This document shows positions 52,530-61,984 of a stretch of 64,000 nt of DNA, piece after piece. The notes beneath the pieces were generated by a model. The model was not told the origin of the DNA. It saw only the letters and a program-made list of their open reading frames with translations, and searched no databases. The stretch lies in NCBI GenBank assembly GCA_948442695.1, contig CAOJSF010000001.1:226514-290513 (forward strand), in the 5' to 3' direction. Source of the stretch: an uncultured Clostridia bacterium. GTDB taxonomy: Bacteria > Bacillota > Clostridia > Christensenellales > UBA1242. The first letter of the stretch is position 1. The number at the start of each line of letters is the position of its first letter. The position numbers and the translations under genes are program-made.

Positions 52530-53579
52530 ATGAATGAAATAAAGGAAGAAGTTTTCAATCTTGAAGCGATTGAAAAAACATTTACAACTTATAAGCGTGG
52601 TCAGATGTTTGATGGGGTTGTTGTAATTAAAAGGGAAGATGGTTGCATTTTTAATATCGGTGGAAAAAATGATGCATTTCTTCCTAAAGGTGAGGTCGAA
52701 GATTTTGATAAATTGAAAATCGGTGATAGATTTAAAGTAATCATTTTAAATTCTAAAAATGAAGAAGGTATGCTTGAAGTATCAAAAAAACAGGCAGACA
52801 ATCAGATAATTGCCACTCAAAATGCATATCAACTTAAACTGGGAAGCAAGGCAACTTTTGTGGTCACCGCAGTATCTGATAAATATATTTCAAAAATGGG
52901 AGAGTTTAATATTGAAATCCCACTTAGTGAAATGTCAGTTCAAATAAGAGACCCTAGAAGGGCAATAGGCAGACAATTTGAAGGTGTGGTCACCGAAATA
53001 GATAAAAATGAGAAAAGAATTGTTGTCAGCATAAAAATGCTTGAAAGTCAGATAAAACAAAATATGGAAGAACTTTTTTGGCGTTCTATTTTCATAAATA
53101 AGATTGTTTCAGGTAAGGTAAAAAAGATTCTTGATTATGGTGCGTTTGTTACGGTAGGTGGAATTGATTGCTTTATTCATATTTCAAACTTAAGTCATCA
53201 AAGAATTAATAATCCAAATGAAATTATAAAAGAGGGTGAAGAATATACCTTTAAAGTAATTGAAGTAGACAGAGAAAATAAAAAAGTTGCACTTAGTCTC
53301 AAGGCTCTCGAAGAAAGCCCAAAATCAAAACTTTTAAAAGAAATGAAAGTTGGACAGACTTTTGAGGGCAAAGTTGTTAAAATATTAAAATTTGGTGCTC
53401 TTGTAAAACTGGAAAATGGGATTACTGGACTTCTTCATATAAAAAATGCAACAGAGGACAATAACAAGCAGATTTATGAAATTGTCAAACTTGACGAAAA
53501 AGTAGAAGTTGAAATTATTGAAATAAATCAAGAAGAAGAAAGGATTTCATTTAAACTTATTTCTAAATATTGTGGCTAG
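52530..53579 (+). CDS. S1-domain RNA-binding protein, RpsA/YpfD-like
   Basis: A 349-residue protein with four S1-type OB domains: about residues 20-80 (GQMFDGVVVIKREDG), 95-165 (GSKATFVVTAV), 185-255 (SGKVKKILDYGAFVTVGG, the best match) and 270-345 (GQTFEGKVVKILKFGALV). This is the same layout as Firmicute ribosomal protein S1-like YpfD. The start at 52530 has AGAGG 9 nt upstream. It may bind mRNA at the ribosome. The first two domains are more divergent than the last two. Confidence 0.88.
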   Translation: MNEIKEEVFNLEAIEKTFTTYKRGQMFDGVVVIKREDGCIFNIGGKNDAFLPKGEVEDFDKLKIGDRFKVIILNSKNEEGMLEVSKKQADNQIIATQNAYQLKLGSKATFVVTAVSDKYISKMGEFNIEIPLSEMSVQIRDPRRAIGRQFEGVVTEIDKNEKRIVVSIKMLESQIKQNMEELFWRSIFINKIVSGKVKKILDYGAFVTVGGIDCFIHISNLSHQRINNPNEIIKEGEEYTFKVIEVDRENKKVALSLKALEESPKSKLLKEMKVGQTFEGKVVKILKFGALVKLENGITGLLHIKNATEDNNKQIYEIVKLDEKVEVEIIEINQEEERISFKLISKYCG

Positions 53580-53906
53580 GATTTTAGACATAATACTAGA
53601 AATTGTATATTCAGAAAATTGATAACAATTTAAAAAAAAGATTATATATTAATTAAAAAATGATAAAAGAGATATTTTAGGTGCTTAATTGCACCTTTTA
53701 TATATAATTAAGTTTATTTAAAATGATATAAATCTATAAGTTATAAAAAAATATTAGAATAAAATTTTGATTTAAAAATTTAGATTTAATAAATAAAACA
53801 ATATAATTTGAAAATTTGAAATATAAAAATATAAACAAAAAGTTTTAATTAAAAATTTAGATTTATTAAATAAAATAAAAAATTAGGGTGCATAAGCGCC
53901 AAATTT
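53580..53906. other. AT-rich intergenic region before tRNA-Thr
   Basis: This ~330-bp region has no ORF. A weak terminator-like hairpin (AGGTGC/GCACCT, 53679-53700) is the only structure. A ~28-nt A/T direct repeat occurs at 53771 and 53848 with one mismatch. No strong tRNA promoter is obvious. Confidence 0.55.
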
Positions 53907-53982
<76 letters not shown>

Positions 53983-54292
53983 AATATATGCTCTAAAAGT
54001 TTTATTTATAAGAAATTACAATATGTTGTGAGCAGGGTGAGAGAAATTTTGCCGAAGTATTTTGAGAAATAAAAACTGTCTGTTTGGTTTTTGTGGAATA
54101 AACAGAAAATAAAAAATCATCACTAAGTTGTTGCATTAGATTGAAGAAATTGCAAGAAAAAATCTTGCTGGTGTAAGAATGGAAACATATTTTCTGTCAC
54201 TCGGATTTAAGAATGGAAACAGATATGATAACTTTGATGAAATAAGAAATTGCACTTCGGGTAGCATTATTAATACTTAAAAAGGATTTGAA
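53983..54292. other. Debris region after tRNA-Thr
   Basis: About 310 bp with no intact gene. It contains a short open tail at 54143-54280 that reads like the end of a protein. No duplicate of the tRNA 3' end was noticed elsewhere in the window. Confidence 0.5.
54143..54280 (+). pseudogene. Protein C-terminal remnant
   Basis: 45 residues that look like the ending of a folded protein (ARKNLAGVRMETYFLSLGF...IRNCTSGSIINT) precede a TAA; upstream in frame there is a stop and no ribosome site. It could be the relic of a deleted gene beside the tRNA. The family is not recognised. Confidence 0.4.
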
Positions 54293-54784
54293 ATGAGATT
54301 AGAAAATTTTAAAAACTATTTAACAGAAATTAAGACCCTATACGAACAGGCTTTTCCTAAAAATGAAAGGTGTGATTTTGAGTATTTACTTAAAGGCAGA
54401 TATTCAAATTATGAAATGTTTGCGATAATTAAAGATAATCAATTTCTTGGATTTATATTTGTTGCAATATATAAAAATCTTGCTTATGTAAATTATTTTG
54501 CAATTAAAGAGAATGTAAGAGGTTGTGGCTTTGGCTCAGAAGCATTAACACTTTTAAAACAAAAGTTTTCAGGATTTAAAATTATGCTTAGCATTGAAAA
54601 GCCGGTTTCAGATATCCAGAAAAAAAGATTGAGTTTTTATAAAAAAAATGATTTTTCCGAGAGTGGATTTGAGTTGATATCAAATAATGTAGAATTTTGC
54701 GTTTTATGTTATGGCAAGTTTGATTTTAATCTTTTGGTGGAATTTTTTAAATTGTATTTTCCCACTGCACAATATAAATTGTAG
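54293..54784 (+). CDS. GNAT family N-acetyltransferase
   Basis: A 163-residue protein with the GNAT acetyl-CoA motif A: NVRGCGFGSEALTLLKQKF at ~residue 81-99, after the beta strand AYVNYFAIKE. AAAGG lies before the ATG. The acceptor is unknown; family members acetylate amino groups of small molecules, antibiotics or proteins. The first gene of the accessory block after tRNA-Thr. Confidence 0.8.
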   Translation: MRLENFKNYLTEIKTLYEQAFPKNERCDFEYLLKGRYSNYEMFAIIKDNQFLGFIFVAIYKNLAYVNYFAIKENVRGCGFGSEALTLLKQKFSGFKIMLSIEKPVSDIQKKRLSFYKKNDFSESGFELISNNVEFCVLCYGKFDFNLLVEFFKLYFPTAQYKL

Positions 54785-54860
54785 CAATTCAAAATCGCAA
54801 ATCAAAAAACTTTGTTGTCAGTTGACACAACAATATACTAAAAATTTATAGGAGATTTTT

Positions 54861-55261
54861 ATGAAAATAATGTTAATTTGCAGTAAGGCCTTTTATGGGA
54901 AACTTTAAGATTATAAAAATGATTTGAAAAGATTTGGACATGAAATAATTATGCCTAATTGTTGGGATTGTCCTGACACAGAGGCAAAGTATAGGGGGAC
55001 TTCAGGTCATGCAAAATTTAAAGCCGAAATGTTTAAACTTTCTGAGAATAAGATTAAAGATATAGATGCAGTTTTAGTTTTAAATTTTGAAAAAAATGGA
55101 CAGGCAAATTATATAGGTGGAGCAACTTTTTTAGAAATCTATGATGCTTTTAGAATGAATAAAAGATTTATTTTATAAATCAAATACCAAAAAATATCTT
55201 TCAAGATGAATTGATAGGGTTTAGTCCGATTGTTTTAAATGGAGATTTGACAAAAATCTGA
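54861..55261 (+). pseudogene. Broken nucleoside-deoxyribosyltransferase-like gene
   Basis: An ATG with AGGAG opens MKIMLICSKAFYGKL, then an in-frame TAA (54906-54908) interrupts. The same frame continues with DLKRFGHEIIMPNCWD...AVLVLNFEKNGQANYIGGATFLEIYDAF. Near 55160-55180 the frame shifts by one base and resumes as INQIPKNIFQDELIGFSPIVLNGDL before a TGA at 55259. The order of elements (start strand, DxxxNxGxxxGxAxxE-like VLNFEK..YIGGATFLE) fits nucleoside 2-deoxyribosyltransferase-type proteins. Two independent lesions make function unlikely. Confidence 0.7.
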
Positions 55262-55395
55262 TTTTTAGTGAAATAATATTTTTTATCATATTAATATCAA
55301 AGGAAATCAAAATCTTAATTATAATTTAATTTGAAAGGATATTAAATTCTATCAAAATGCTTTTTTATAGATTGTTTTTATGTTATAATACGATT

Positions 55396-56133
55396 ATGAA
55401 TGAAATAATACAAAAGGTTCGAAAACTAATAGACCTACATAAAGCGGGTGCTTTGGGTGGGGAGATTATGCCAGAAGATAGTAAACCATATTTACCAAAT
55501 GATTCAAATGAAAATTTACTTTATTTGACTTTGCCTATGGCATTAAACTATCAGCGAAACTCATATAAACTCTGGGAGTCGGCTTTGCAAACATGGCAAG
55601 ATAAAACAACTTGTGATGTCTTTGATGTCCATAAGGTTGCTTCTATGGAAATTAATTCGTTAAGAGAAAAGTTGATAAAATATAAGGTGGCTTTACAACC
55701 GAATAAGCAACCTATAATATGGCATAAACTATGTCTTTCTTTTATTAAGTATTCTGAAGGTGATTTGATTGAATTTTTTAATAATTTAGGTTTTGATATT
55801 TTAAAAATTAAGCAGTTTATTTTAAATCACAAACCTGATTTTCCTTACCTTTCTGGCACAAAAATTTTAAATTACTGGTTGTATGTGCTTACTCAATATA
55901 CCTCATTTAAGTTTAAAAACAGAAGTGAAATTTCGGTTGCTCCAGACACTCATGTTTTGCAAGCAAGTTTGAAACTGGGCGTTATAACAGAGCAGGATAT
56001 ACAAAGAGGTGATATAAGAGAATTTGTTAGTCAAAAATGGAGAAGCATACTAGAAGGAAGCGGGATTGATTCGATAGATTTGCACACGCCATTTTGGCTT
56101 TGGAGTAGAAATGGTTTTAAGATTGATGTTTAA
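55396..56133 (+). CDS. Possible HhH-GPD-type DNA glycosylase, leaderless
   Basis: A 245-residue protein. The C-terminal half shows a segment FPYLSGTKILNYWLYVL followed by VAPDTHVLQASLKLGV. The lysine and the aspartate are in the order and spacing used by helix-hairpin-helix glycosylases of the OGG/AGOG/EndoIII superfamily (catalytic Lys, then DTHV). This is a remote resemblance, not a firm family match. The gene has no Shine-Dalgarno: TATAAT at 55384-55389 is 7 nt before the ATG, so transcription should begin at or near the ATG itself. Confidence 0.5.
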   Translation: MNEIIQKVRKLIDLHKAGALGGEIMPEDSKPYLPNDSNENLLYLTLPMALNYQRNSYKLWESALQTWQDKTTCDVFDVHKVASMEINSLREKLIKYKVALQPNKQPIIWHKLCLSFIKYSEGDLIEFFNNLGFDILKIKQFILNHKPDFPYLSGTKILNYWLYVLTQYTSFKFKNRSEISVAPDTHVLQASLKLGVITEQDIQRGDIREFVSQKWRSILEGSGIDSIDLHTPFWLWSRNGFKIDV

Positions 56134-56269
56134 TTGTTTAATAAAAGGTTTCTATAAAATCTTTTACGTATAAAAATAATAAGCATTATCAAATCATTAA
56201 AATGGTATTTATTTGACTAATATTTACATAAATAATTTATTGTAATAATTTTAAAAGGAGTTTTATAAA

Positions 56270-57088
56270 ATGTATAAAATTATTATGCTAGGCACCGGCA
56301 ATGGCGGGACAATGGATTTATACAATACCTGTTTTGCTGTGCAAAATGAGAAGGGGAATTTCCTCGTTGATACTGGAGGAAGCAATGAAATAATAAAGAG
56401 ATTAAGTCAGGTTGGCATTGATTATAAATCTATTCGGCATATTTTTATCTCACATAGTCATACAGACCATATTTTGGGATTGTTTTGGTATTTCAAGAGA
56501 ATAAGCATAGATGCATTGCATGGATATGTTAAAGAAAAAATCAATGTGTATTGCAATGATGAAGTTTATACTGCAATAAAAGAAGTTGCAAAGTATATCT
56601 TACCTAAAGAACTTAATGATGTAATTTATGATATTGTTGAATTTAAGGTTCTGAGTGATGGAGATAAATACGAAATTAATGGCGTTGAATATGAATTTTT
56701 TGATATTTTAGCAAAAGGGAATAAGCAGTTTGGCTTTAAATGTGAATTTGATAAAATTAAATTTGCCTTTTTAGGTGATGAGACATTAAAACCTGCTCTT
56801 TATAATAAAATTGAAAATTATGACTATGTGATGCACGAGGCATTTTGTTTGGATGCGGAAGAAAATATTTTTCATGCATACGAAAAGAATCATTCAACTA
56901 CTAAGAGCGTAAGCGAAGTTATGAATAAATTAAATATTAAAAATTTGATTCTTTATCATACTGAAGAATCACATAAAGAAAAACGCAAACAATTTTACAC
57001 AAATGAAGCACAAGAATATTTCAATGGAAATATCATTGTGCCTGATGATTTGGAAACAATAAAAATCATAGATAATTCTAGTTTATAA
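56270..57088 (+). CDS. Metallo-beta-lactamase fold hydrolase
   Basis: A 272-residue protein with the HSHTDH motif (HxHxDH) at ~residue 63-68, an LGDET metal Asp near residue 167 and HAFCLDAEE further on. LGTGNGGTMDLYNTCF at the start is like RNase Z/ElaC or arylsulfatase-type MBL proteins. The length and the missing exosite arm do not settle tRNase Z. AAAGGAG lies upstream, ~13 nt from the ATG. It is an isolated gene with no partner. Confidence 0.82.
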   Translation: MYKIIMLGTGNGGTMDLYNTCFAVQNEKGNFLVDTGGSNEIIKRLSQVGIDYKSIRHIFISHSHTDHILGLFWYFKRISIDALHGYVKEKINVYCNDEVYTAIKEVAKYILPKELNDVIYDIVEFKVLSDGDKYEINGVEYEFFDILAKGNKQFGFKCEFDKIKFAFLGDETLKPALYNKIENYDYVMHEAFCLDAEENIFHAYEKNHSTTKSVSEVMNKLNIKNLILYHTEESHKEKRKQFYTNEAQEYFNGNIIVPDDLETIKIIDNSSL

Positions 57089-57256
57089 ATTTTAATTTTT
57101 TTAAACCCCAAATTTATTGATCAATTTGTAAATTCAAGTCTGTTTTGCAAAATATAAATATCAGTTTTGCAAATTAAATAAATTTATAACAAGAAATAAT
57201 ATTTGGTGATTAATAATAAAAAATCTTTATTTTAAAATATAAATCAAGGAGAAAAA

Positions 57257-58165
57257 ATGTCAGCAATTTTACAAGTTGAGAATTTATCAAAAAGTTTTGG
57301 TCAGGTTTTGGCGGTGAATAACCTTAATTTTAAGGTTGAAAGCGGTGAATTTTTGGCATTTTTAGGACAAAATGGTGCAGGGAAAAGCACGACTATAAAT
57401 ATGCTTATAGGCAATCTTGAAAGAGATAGTGGAAATATTGTTTACTCAGAAGGCAAATCTTTTAAAGAATTTAAGGAAAAAATAGGAGTGGTTTTTCAAA
57501 ATAATATTTTAGATGACTTATTGACTGTTGAAGAAAATTTAAAATTCTTTGGAAGACTTTATTCAAAAAATAATGAAAGTATCAAAGAGCGATATGAAGA
57601 ACTTAGCAAATTGTTTGAGTTTAAAGATTTTGAAAAGAAAAAATTTAAGCATCTTTCTGGAGGTCAGAAACGCAGAGTTGAAATTGCAAGAGCATTATTT
57701 AATAGCCCTAAAATATTGTTTTTAGATGAACCAACAACTGGACTTGACCCAAAAACAAGGATTGATGTGTGGAACATTATTCACAAAATACGCAAAGAAT
57801 CAGGTATGACTGTATTTTTGACAACCCATTATATGGAAGAAACCGCCGATGCTGACAATGTGAAAATTATACATAACGGAAAGATGATTGCAGAGGGCAG
57901 TCCTAGTTATCTTAAAGAAAAATATTCAAGTGATAAAATCAAAATCGTCCCAAAAGATGAAAAATCTTTTGAAAATATTGTCAAAAAGTTTAAATTTACA
58001 AAAATATCTGATCAATATGAAATTTTATCAAAAAATGTAAACGAAGAAATTGAAATTTTAAATTTTTTAAAAGAGCATATAAAATATTTTGAAGTTGTAA
58101 AGGGCAGTATGGATGATGTTTTCTTAAATGCAGTTGAAGAGGCTTTAAAAGGAGAGAATAATTGA
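57257..58165 (+). CDS. ABC transporter ATP-binding protein (ABC-2 exporter type)
   Basis: A 302-residue ATPase of the DrrA/NatA type. Walker A GQNGAGKST is at about residues 38-46, the Q-loop is VFQNN, the signature LSGGQKRR, Walker B ILFLDEPTTGLDP and the switch His in TTHY. The C-terminal ~80 residues form the DUF4162-like extension common in exporters. AAGGAG precedes the ATG. It overlaps the permease gene by 4 nt. Likely a drug, peptide or ion exporter. Confidence 0.93.
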   Translation: MSAILQVENLSKSFGQVLAVNNLNFKVESGEFLAFLGQNGAGKSTTINMLIGNLERDSGNIVYSEGKSFKEFKEKIGVVFQNNILDDLLTVEENLKFFGRLYSKNNESIKERYEELSKLFEFKDFEKKKFKHLSGGQKRRVEIARALFNSPKILFLDEPTTGLDPKTRIDVWNIIHKIRKESGMTVFLTTHYMEETADADNVKIIHNGKMIAEGSPSYLKEKYSSDKIKIVPKDEKSFENIVKKFKFTKISDQYEILSKNVNEEIEILNFLKEHIKYFEVVKGSMDDVFLNAVEEALKGENN

Positions 58166-59091
58166 AAAAAGTACTTTCACTTACAAAAAGGAATTGTCTT
58201 CTGTTTTTAAGAAATAAACAGGTGGTTTTCTCTTCGCTTATTTCAAGCATTATTTTGATTGCGTTATATTTCTTATTTATAGCAAATCTATACTCACAAG
58301 GGTTAAATAATTTTGCTGATCTGACATTATCAAGCAGTCAGAAAAGTGCATTGATTTACATACAGATGATTATGGGTGTCCTTGTTGTGAACTCAGTTTC
58401 ACTTACTACAGGAATGTTTTCATTTATGGCAAAGGATTTTGAAGTGAAAAAAACAGAGGCGTTTTTACTTACAAACGCAAAACCAGTCCATCTTACAATA
58501 TCTTATTTGTTGTCATCAATTCTTGTTTCCTTTGCTCTAAATTTTATTACTCTTGTTGTTTCAGTGATATTAATAGGATGTATAACTAGTTTTTGGCTGA
58601 GTGCAATTGCCTTCTTCTCAATTTTTGGGATTCTAATTTTGACTTGTATAATCGGCTCTGTAATTATGCTTCTTATCACTTCTATAGTGCGTTCATCAGT
58701 GGCAATTGGTGTAATAAATGGTATTTTGGGGACAATTTTGGGATTTGTTTGCGGTATTTATATACCATATTCTGACATGGGGAATGTGATAGTTTATATA
58801 GGTTCACTTTTGCCTTTTACACATCTTACCATTTGGCTTAAACAAATTGCATTAGGAGACCTACTCTCACAGTTTGGAGTATCAAAAAATATTTCAGACA
58901 TAATGCTTGATAAATCTTTTTCTGCGGGTAATGTAGGCTTGCTGGGAGCAAATGTTCCATTATGGGGTATGATATTGCTTAGCGTTTTATTTGCAATCAT
59001 TTGTTTTGTTATATCACTATTTTTAATTAAAAGATTATTTAAAAAGGGTCAAAACAAAAAGCAAAGACATTCAAAAGATAGGAAATATTAA
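58162..59091 (+). CDS. ABC-2 type transporter permease
   Basis: A 309-residue integral membrane protein with six hydrophobic segments (about 20-45, 70-95, 115-145, 148-175, 180-200, 280-302). The start is TTG at 58162, overlapping the ATPase stop (TTGA), with GGAGAG 7 nt upstream. The ABC2_membrane layout is clear: one long N-terminal loop, core VTSVIRSSVAIG-like region and C-terminal LIKRLFKKG. Together with the upstream ATPase it forms one exporter; the substrate is unknown. Confidence 0.9.
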   Translation: MKKVLSLTKRNCLLFLRNKQVVFSSLISSIILIALYFLFIANLYSQGLNNFADLTLSSSQKSALIYIQMIMGVLVVNSVSLTTGMFSFMAKDFEVKKTEAFLLTNAKPVHLTISYLLSSILVSFALNFITLVVSVILIGCITSFWLSAIAFFSIFGILILTCIIGSVIMLLITSIVRSSVAIGVINGILGTILGFVCGIYIPYSDMGNVIVYIGSLLPFTHLTIWLKQIALGDLLSQFGVSKNISDIMLDKSFSAGNVGLLGANVPLWGMILLSVLFAIICFVISLFLIKRLFKKGQNKKQRHSKDRKY

Positions 59092-59149
59092 TTAAATTTA
59101 AACTATTGAATTGTATTTTAAAGATTTATTTTTTTAGAAAGGAGATCAT

Positions 59150-60010
59150 ATGAGAATTGGAATAATTACAAATTTTAAAGAATGTTGCACAAAAGAAGAT
59201 TATATAATTGCTAAATCATTTGCTGAGGATGGGCATAAGGTGGATTTGCTAGATTTTCCGGTGCAGTTTGAATTTGATAATATTTACGATCTTTTTATTT
59301 TGAAAAATGCATGGGATTTGAATGAGAAAACTTATAAAAACTATGTTGAGGAATTAGATAAATTTATTATTAAGATGAAAAATTCTAATTGCAAAATTGT
59401 CTCTTCGCTTGATGGTAATTTAGATTTTAATAAATATGGAAAAAAATATTTGGCTGAATTATATAAAAAGGGATATAATGTTGTGCCAACAATAGATAGT
59501 CTTGAAGATTTGAGTTTGTTGCCAGATGTTTCAGAATATATTTTAAAACCTTATGTTGCTTATGATGGCTTTGATATGAGAAAAATATCACGTCAAGATT
59601 TAAGCAACTTGAAATTATATAACGAAGTTTTACAACCTAACTTGAAATTATATAACGAAGTTTTACAACCTAACTTGAAATTTATTTCAGAGGTGCAATT
59701 ATATTTCGTGAATGATGAGTTTCAATATGCTTTAGAGTATGCTCCTAGTAAATGGCCAGATTATCCAACGCCACATGAGTTTATTCCAAATCAAAAATAC
59801 ATAGATGAGGCAGTCAGAATTATAAAATTAAACAGTGCAAGTTGTAGTTTTAATCGTGTTGATTTTTTAAGATTAAATAATGATGAAATGGTAATTTTGG
59901 AATTTGCAGATTCTAATCCTAATATGAGTTTGCCACTACTTAGCAAAGAAACATCAAATAAATTTTTGACAAATTTTAAAAATGCAATCTACAATTATTT
60001 GAAAGTTTGA
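59150..60010 (+). CDS. ATP-grasp domain protein with internal duplication
   Basis: A 286-residue ATP-grasp protein. An N-terminal Rossmann-like section (KSFAEDGHKVDLLDF, DLFILKNAWDLN) is followed by the ATP-grasp core: EYILKPYVAYDGFDM, the FISEVQLYFVNDEFQYALEYA strand and the metal site VILEFADSNPNMSL. The layout recalls DcsG/RimK-type ligases that join carboxylates to amines or thiols. A 33-bp segment is repeated in tandem at 59606-59671, giving an 11-residue duplicate NLKLYNEVLQP, which lies in a loop after the first ATP-binding strand. AGGAGAT precedes the ATG. Confidence 0.78.
   Translation: MRIGIITNFKECCTKEDYIIAKSFAEDGHKVDLLDFPVQFEFDNIYDLFILKNAWDLNEKTYKNYVEELDKFIIKMKNSNCKIVSSLDGNLDFNKYGKKYLAELYKKGYNVVPTIDSLEDLSLLPDVSEYILKPYVAYDGFDMRKISRQDLSNLKLYNEVLQPNLKLYNEVLQPNLKFISEVQLYFVNDEFQYALEYAPSKWPDYPTPHEFIPNQKYIDEAVRIIKLNSASCSFNRVDFLRLNNDEMVILEFADSNPNMSLPLLSKETSNKFLTNFKNAIYNYLKV
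59606..59671 (+). repeat. 33-bp in-frame tandem duplication
   Basis: Two adjacent identical 33-nt units (59606-59638 and 59639-59671), followed by the first 9-10 nt of a third. In frame, the duplication adds 11 residues to the ATP-grasp protein. Confidence 0.95.
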
Positions 60011-60077
60011 TTTATTATAAATTAAAACTAATGAAATATTAGTTTCAACTTGTTAAAATTTATAACGGGGAGAATTT

Positions 60078-60542
60078 ATGAATGTAATTAAAAGAAAAAG
60101 TGCAAGAGCGATAATTTTTCAAGGAAATAAAATTGTTTCTATGAAACGCATAAGAGATGGAAGAATTTTTTATACTTTTCCTGGAGGCGGAATGGAAGAG
60201 GGGGAAAGTGAAGAAGAATGTGTGCTCCGAGAGGTTTTTGAGGAATTTGGTTTAGTTATAAGTCCTATTAAAAAAGTTTATATTTATGAAAGTGGGAGTT
60301 CAATTGAACATTTTTATATTTGCAGATATATTTCGGGTGAGTTTGGGACTGGTAAAGGCGAAGAATTTCACAATGTTGCAAAAAATGGAGTTTATAAGCC
60401 TGTTTATATTGAAATTTCTGATTTGCCAACATTGCCTCTTATGCCACCAGAGGTTGCTTCAGCCTTTTGTGAGGATTATAAAAATAATGGAGAGGCACTT
60501 AGAGAGGATATAAAGATTTTAAATGTATGTAAAATCAAATAA
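60078..60542 (+). CDS. Nudix hydrolase
   Basis: A 154-residue Nudix enzyme. The Nudix box GGMEEGESEEECVLREVFEEFGL spans ~residues 38-60 (quoted as GGMEEGESEEE then REVFEEFGL) and keeps the two metal-binding Glu. Members hydrolyse nucleoside diphosphate derivatives such as oxidised nucleotides. The specificity here is unclear. GGGGAGA lies before the ATG. Confidence 0.9.
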   Translation: MNVIKRKSARAIIFQGNKIVSMKRIRDGRIFYTFPGGGMEEGESEEECVLREVFEEFGLVISPIKKVYIYESGSSIEHFYICRYISGEFGTGKGEEFHNVAKNGVYKPVYIEISDLPTLPLMPPEVASAFCEDYKNNGEALREDIKILNVCKIK

Positions 60543-60657
60543 AATTCTGTTTGCAAATATATGAAAATTTGATTGCATAGCAATTAAAATAATTTAAATA
60601 TTGATTTTTTTTCAAGTGTAATTTATAATTTAATTATAAAGATTAATGGAGATAAAT

Positions 60658-61203
60658 ATGCAAGTTTATGTTATGAGGCATGGGACAACTGTTTGGAATG
60701 AAATGGGCGTAACACAAGGCAGAACAAACAACAAACTAAGTAGGGATGGTGTTAGACTTACTCAAGAGGTGGCTGAGAATTTTAAAGATGTTCATATAGA
60801 TTTAATAGTCTCTTCACCGCTTATGAGAACTATGCAAACAGCAAAAATCATGAATCAATATCACAACGTAAAAATAGTAAAAGATAATAATTTGATTGAG
60901 ATTGACCAGGGGATTTTTTCAGGGAGAAGTAAGGAATCTTTGACGGAAGAAGAACTTGTAATGAAAAAAAATAGGTCAAAAGAAGCAGGAATGGAAAACT
61001 ATCAGGAGTGTTTAGGAAGGGCTGAAATGTTTGTTGAGAGTATAAAAGAAAAATACAATTATGAAAACATTTTGGTTGTCACTCATAATATTTGTGCGTC
61101 CTTTATAAAAGGGATTTTAAATAATGAAAAAGTTGATATTTGTGATGAAAGAAAAAGAAAATGTTTTAATAATGCAGAAATTAAAAGATTTACATGGAAG
61201 TAA
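60658..61203 (+). CDS. Histidine phosphatase (phosphoglycerate mutase-like)
   Basis: A 181-residue member of the histidine phosphatase superfamily. The RHG motif is in YVMRHGTT (phosphohistidine acceptor), with SSPLMRTMQTAKI containing the second conserved arginine and VVTHN the final His. TGGAGA precedes the ATG at 60658; the ATG at 60646 lies inside the ribosome site. It probably acts on a small phosphate ester. The next Nudix gene starts shortly after, with overlapping upstream frames. Confidence 0.88.
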   Translation: MQVYVMRHGTTVWNEMGVTQGRTNNKLSRDGVRLTQEVAENFKDVHIDLIVSSPLMRTMQTAKIMNQYHNVKIVKDNNLIEIDQGIFSGRSKESLTEEELVMKKNRSKEAGMENYQECLGRAEMFVESIKEKYNYENILVVTHNICASFIKGILNNEKVDICDERKRKCFNNAEIKRFTWK

Positions 61204-61256
61204 TCAAAAGATATAGATTTAGATTTATCATAAAAACAATAAAAGGAGTATTGAAA

Positions 61257-61808
61257 ATGAATTTGGTGGCAGACAAGGAAGAAATGTTGAAAATTTATGA
61301 TGAAAATCACAAATTTTTGAATAGATATGAAAAGAGAAGCATTGCTCATGAAAATAGACTTTATCATAATGAGGTTGCACTTTGGATAATAAACTTAAAA
61401 AATAAAACTGTTTTGCTTCAAAAAAGAAGTCACAATAAGAAAATCAATCCAGACAAATATGCTTTATGTGCAGGTCATGTAGTAGGTGAAGAGACAATAG
61501 AAGAAGCACTTTTTAAAGAGGCACAAGAGGAAATAGGTTTGGATTTAAATCAATATGTATACAAACCTTTATGTATAGTAAAAAGGACAGAACCACGCAA
61601 TCATTGTTTCTCTCATCATTTTTATTTGATTGCAGATATTCCTGTTGAAGAATATGTCATTCAAAAAGAAGAACTAAGCAAAGTGAAATATATTGACTAT
61701 GAAACTTTGAAGACGCTTGTAAAAAATAATGATGAAACTATTGTCTTTAAATGGAATGATGTTTATAAAGAAGTTTTTGCCAAATTAGATGAAATTTTTT
61801 ATAATTAA
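61257..61808 (+). CDS. Nudix hydrolase, IPP-isomerase-like
   Basis: A 183-residue Nudix protein. The box GHVVGEETIEEALFKEAQEEIGL (quoted as GHVVGEETIEE then KEAQEEIGL) is intact. LLQKRSHNKKINPDKYALCAGH just before it is like YfcD/IPP-isomerase-type Nudix proteins, which open with a KRS...P..W strand. AAAGGAG precedes the ATG at 61257; an upstream in-frame ATG at 61194 overlaps the phosphatase gene and has no site. Confidence 0.85.
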   Translation: MNLVADKEEMLKIYDENHKFLNRYEKRSIAHENRLYHNEVALWIINLKNKTVLLQKRSHNKKINPDKYALCAGHVVGEETIEEALFKEAQEEIGLDLNQYVYKPLCIVKRTEPRNHCFSHHFYLIADIPVEEYVIQKEELSKVKYIDYETLKTLVKNNDETIVFKWNDVYKEVFAKLDEIFYN

Positions 61809-61984
61809 ATGAAAAAAATAAATTTATTTTGATAAAAATCTATAGTTTTTTAAAAATGAATATACTTGTTTTTGATATAAAGTTGTTTAGATTTAAAAAA
61901 ATATTGATTTTTTCAACTTTTTTGTGTAGAATTATGTAAGAAATAATTAAGTTTATTTTGTAGTTTAACACTTAGGAGAAAATT

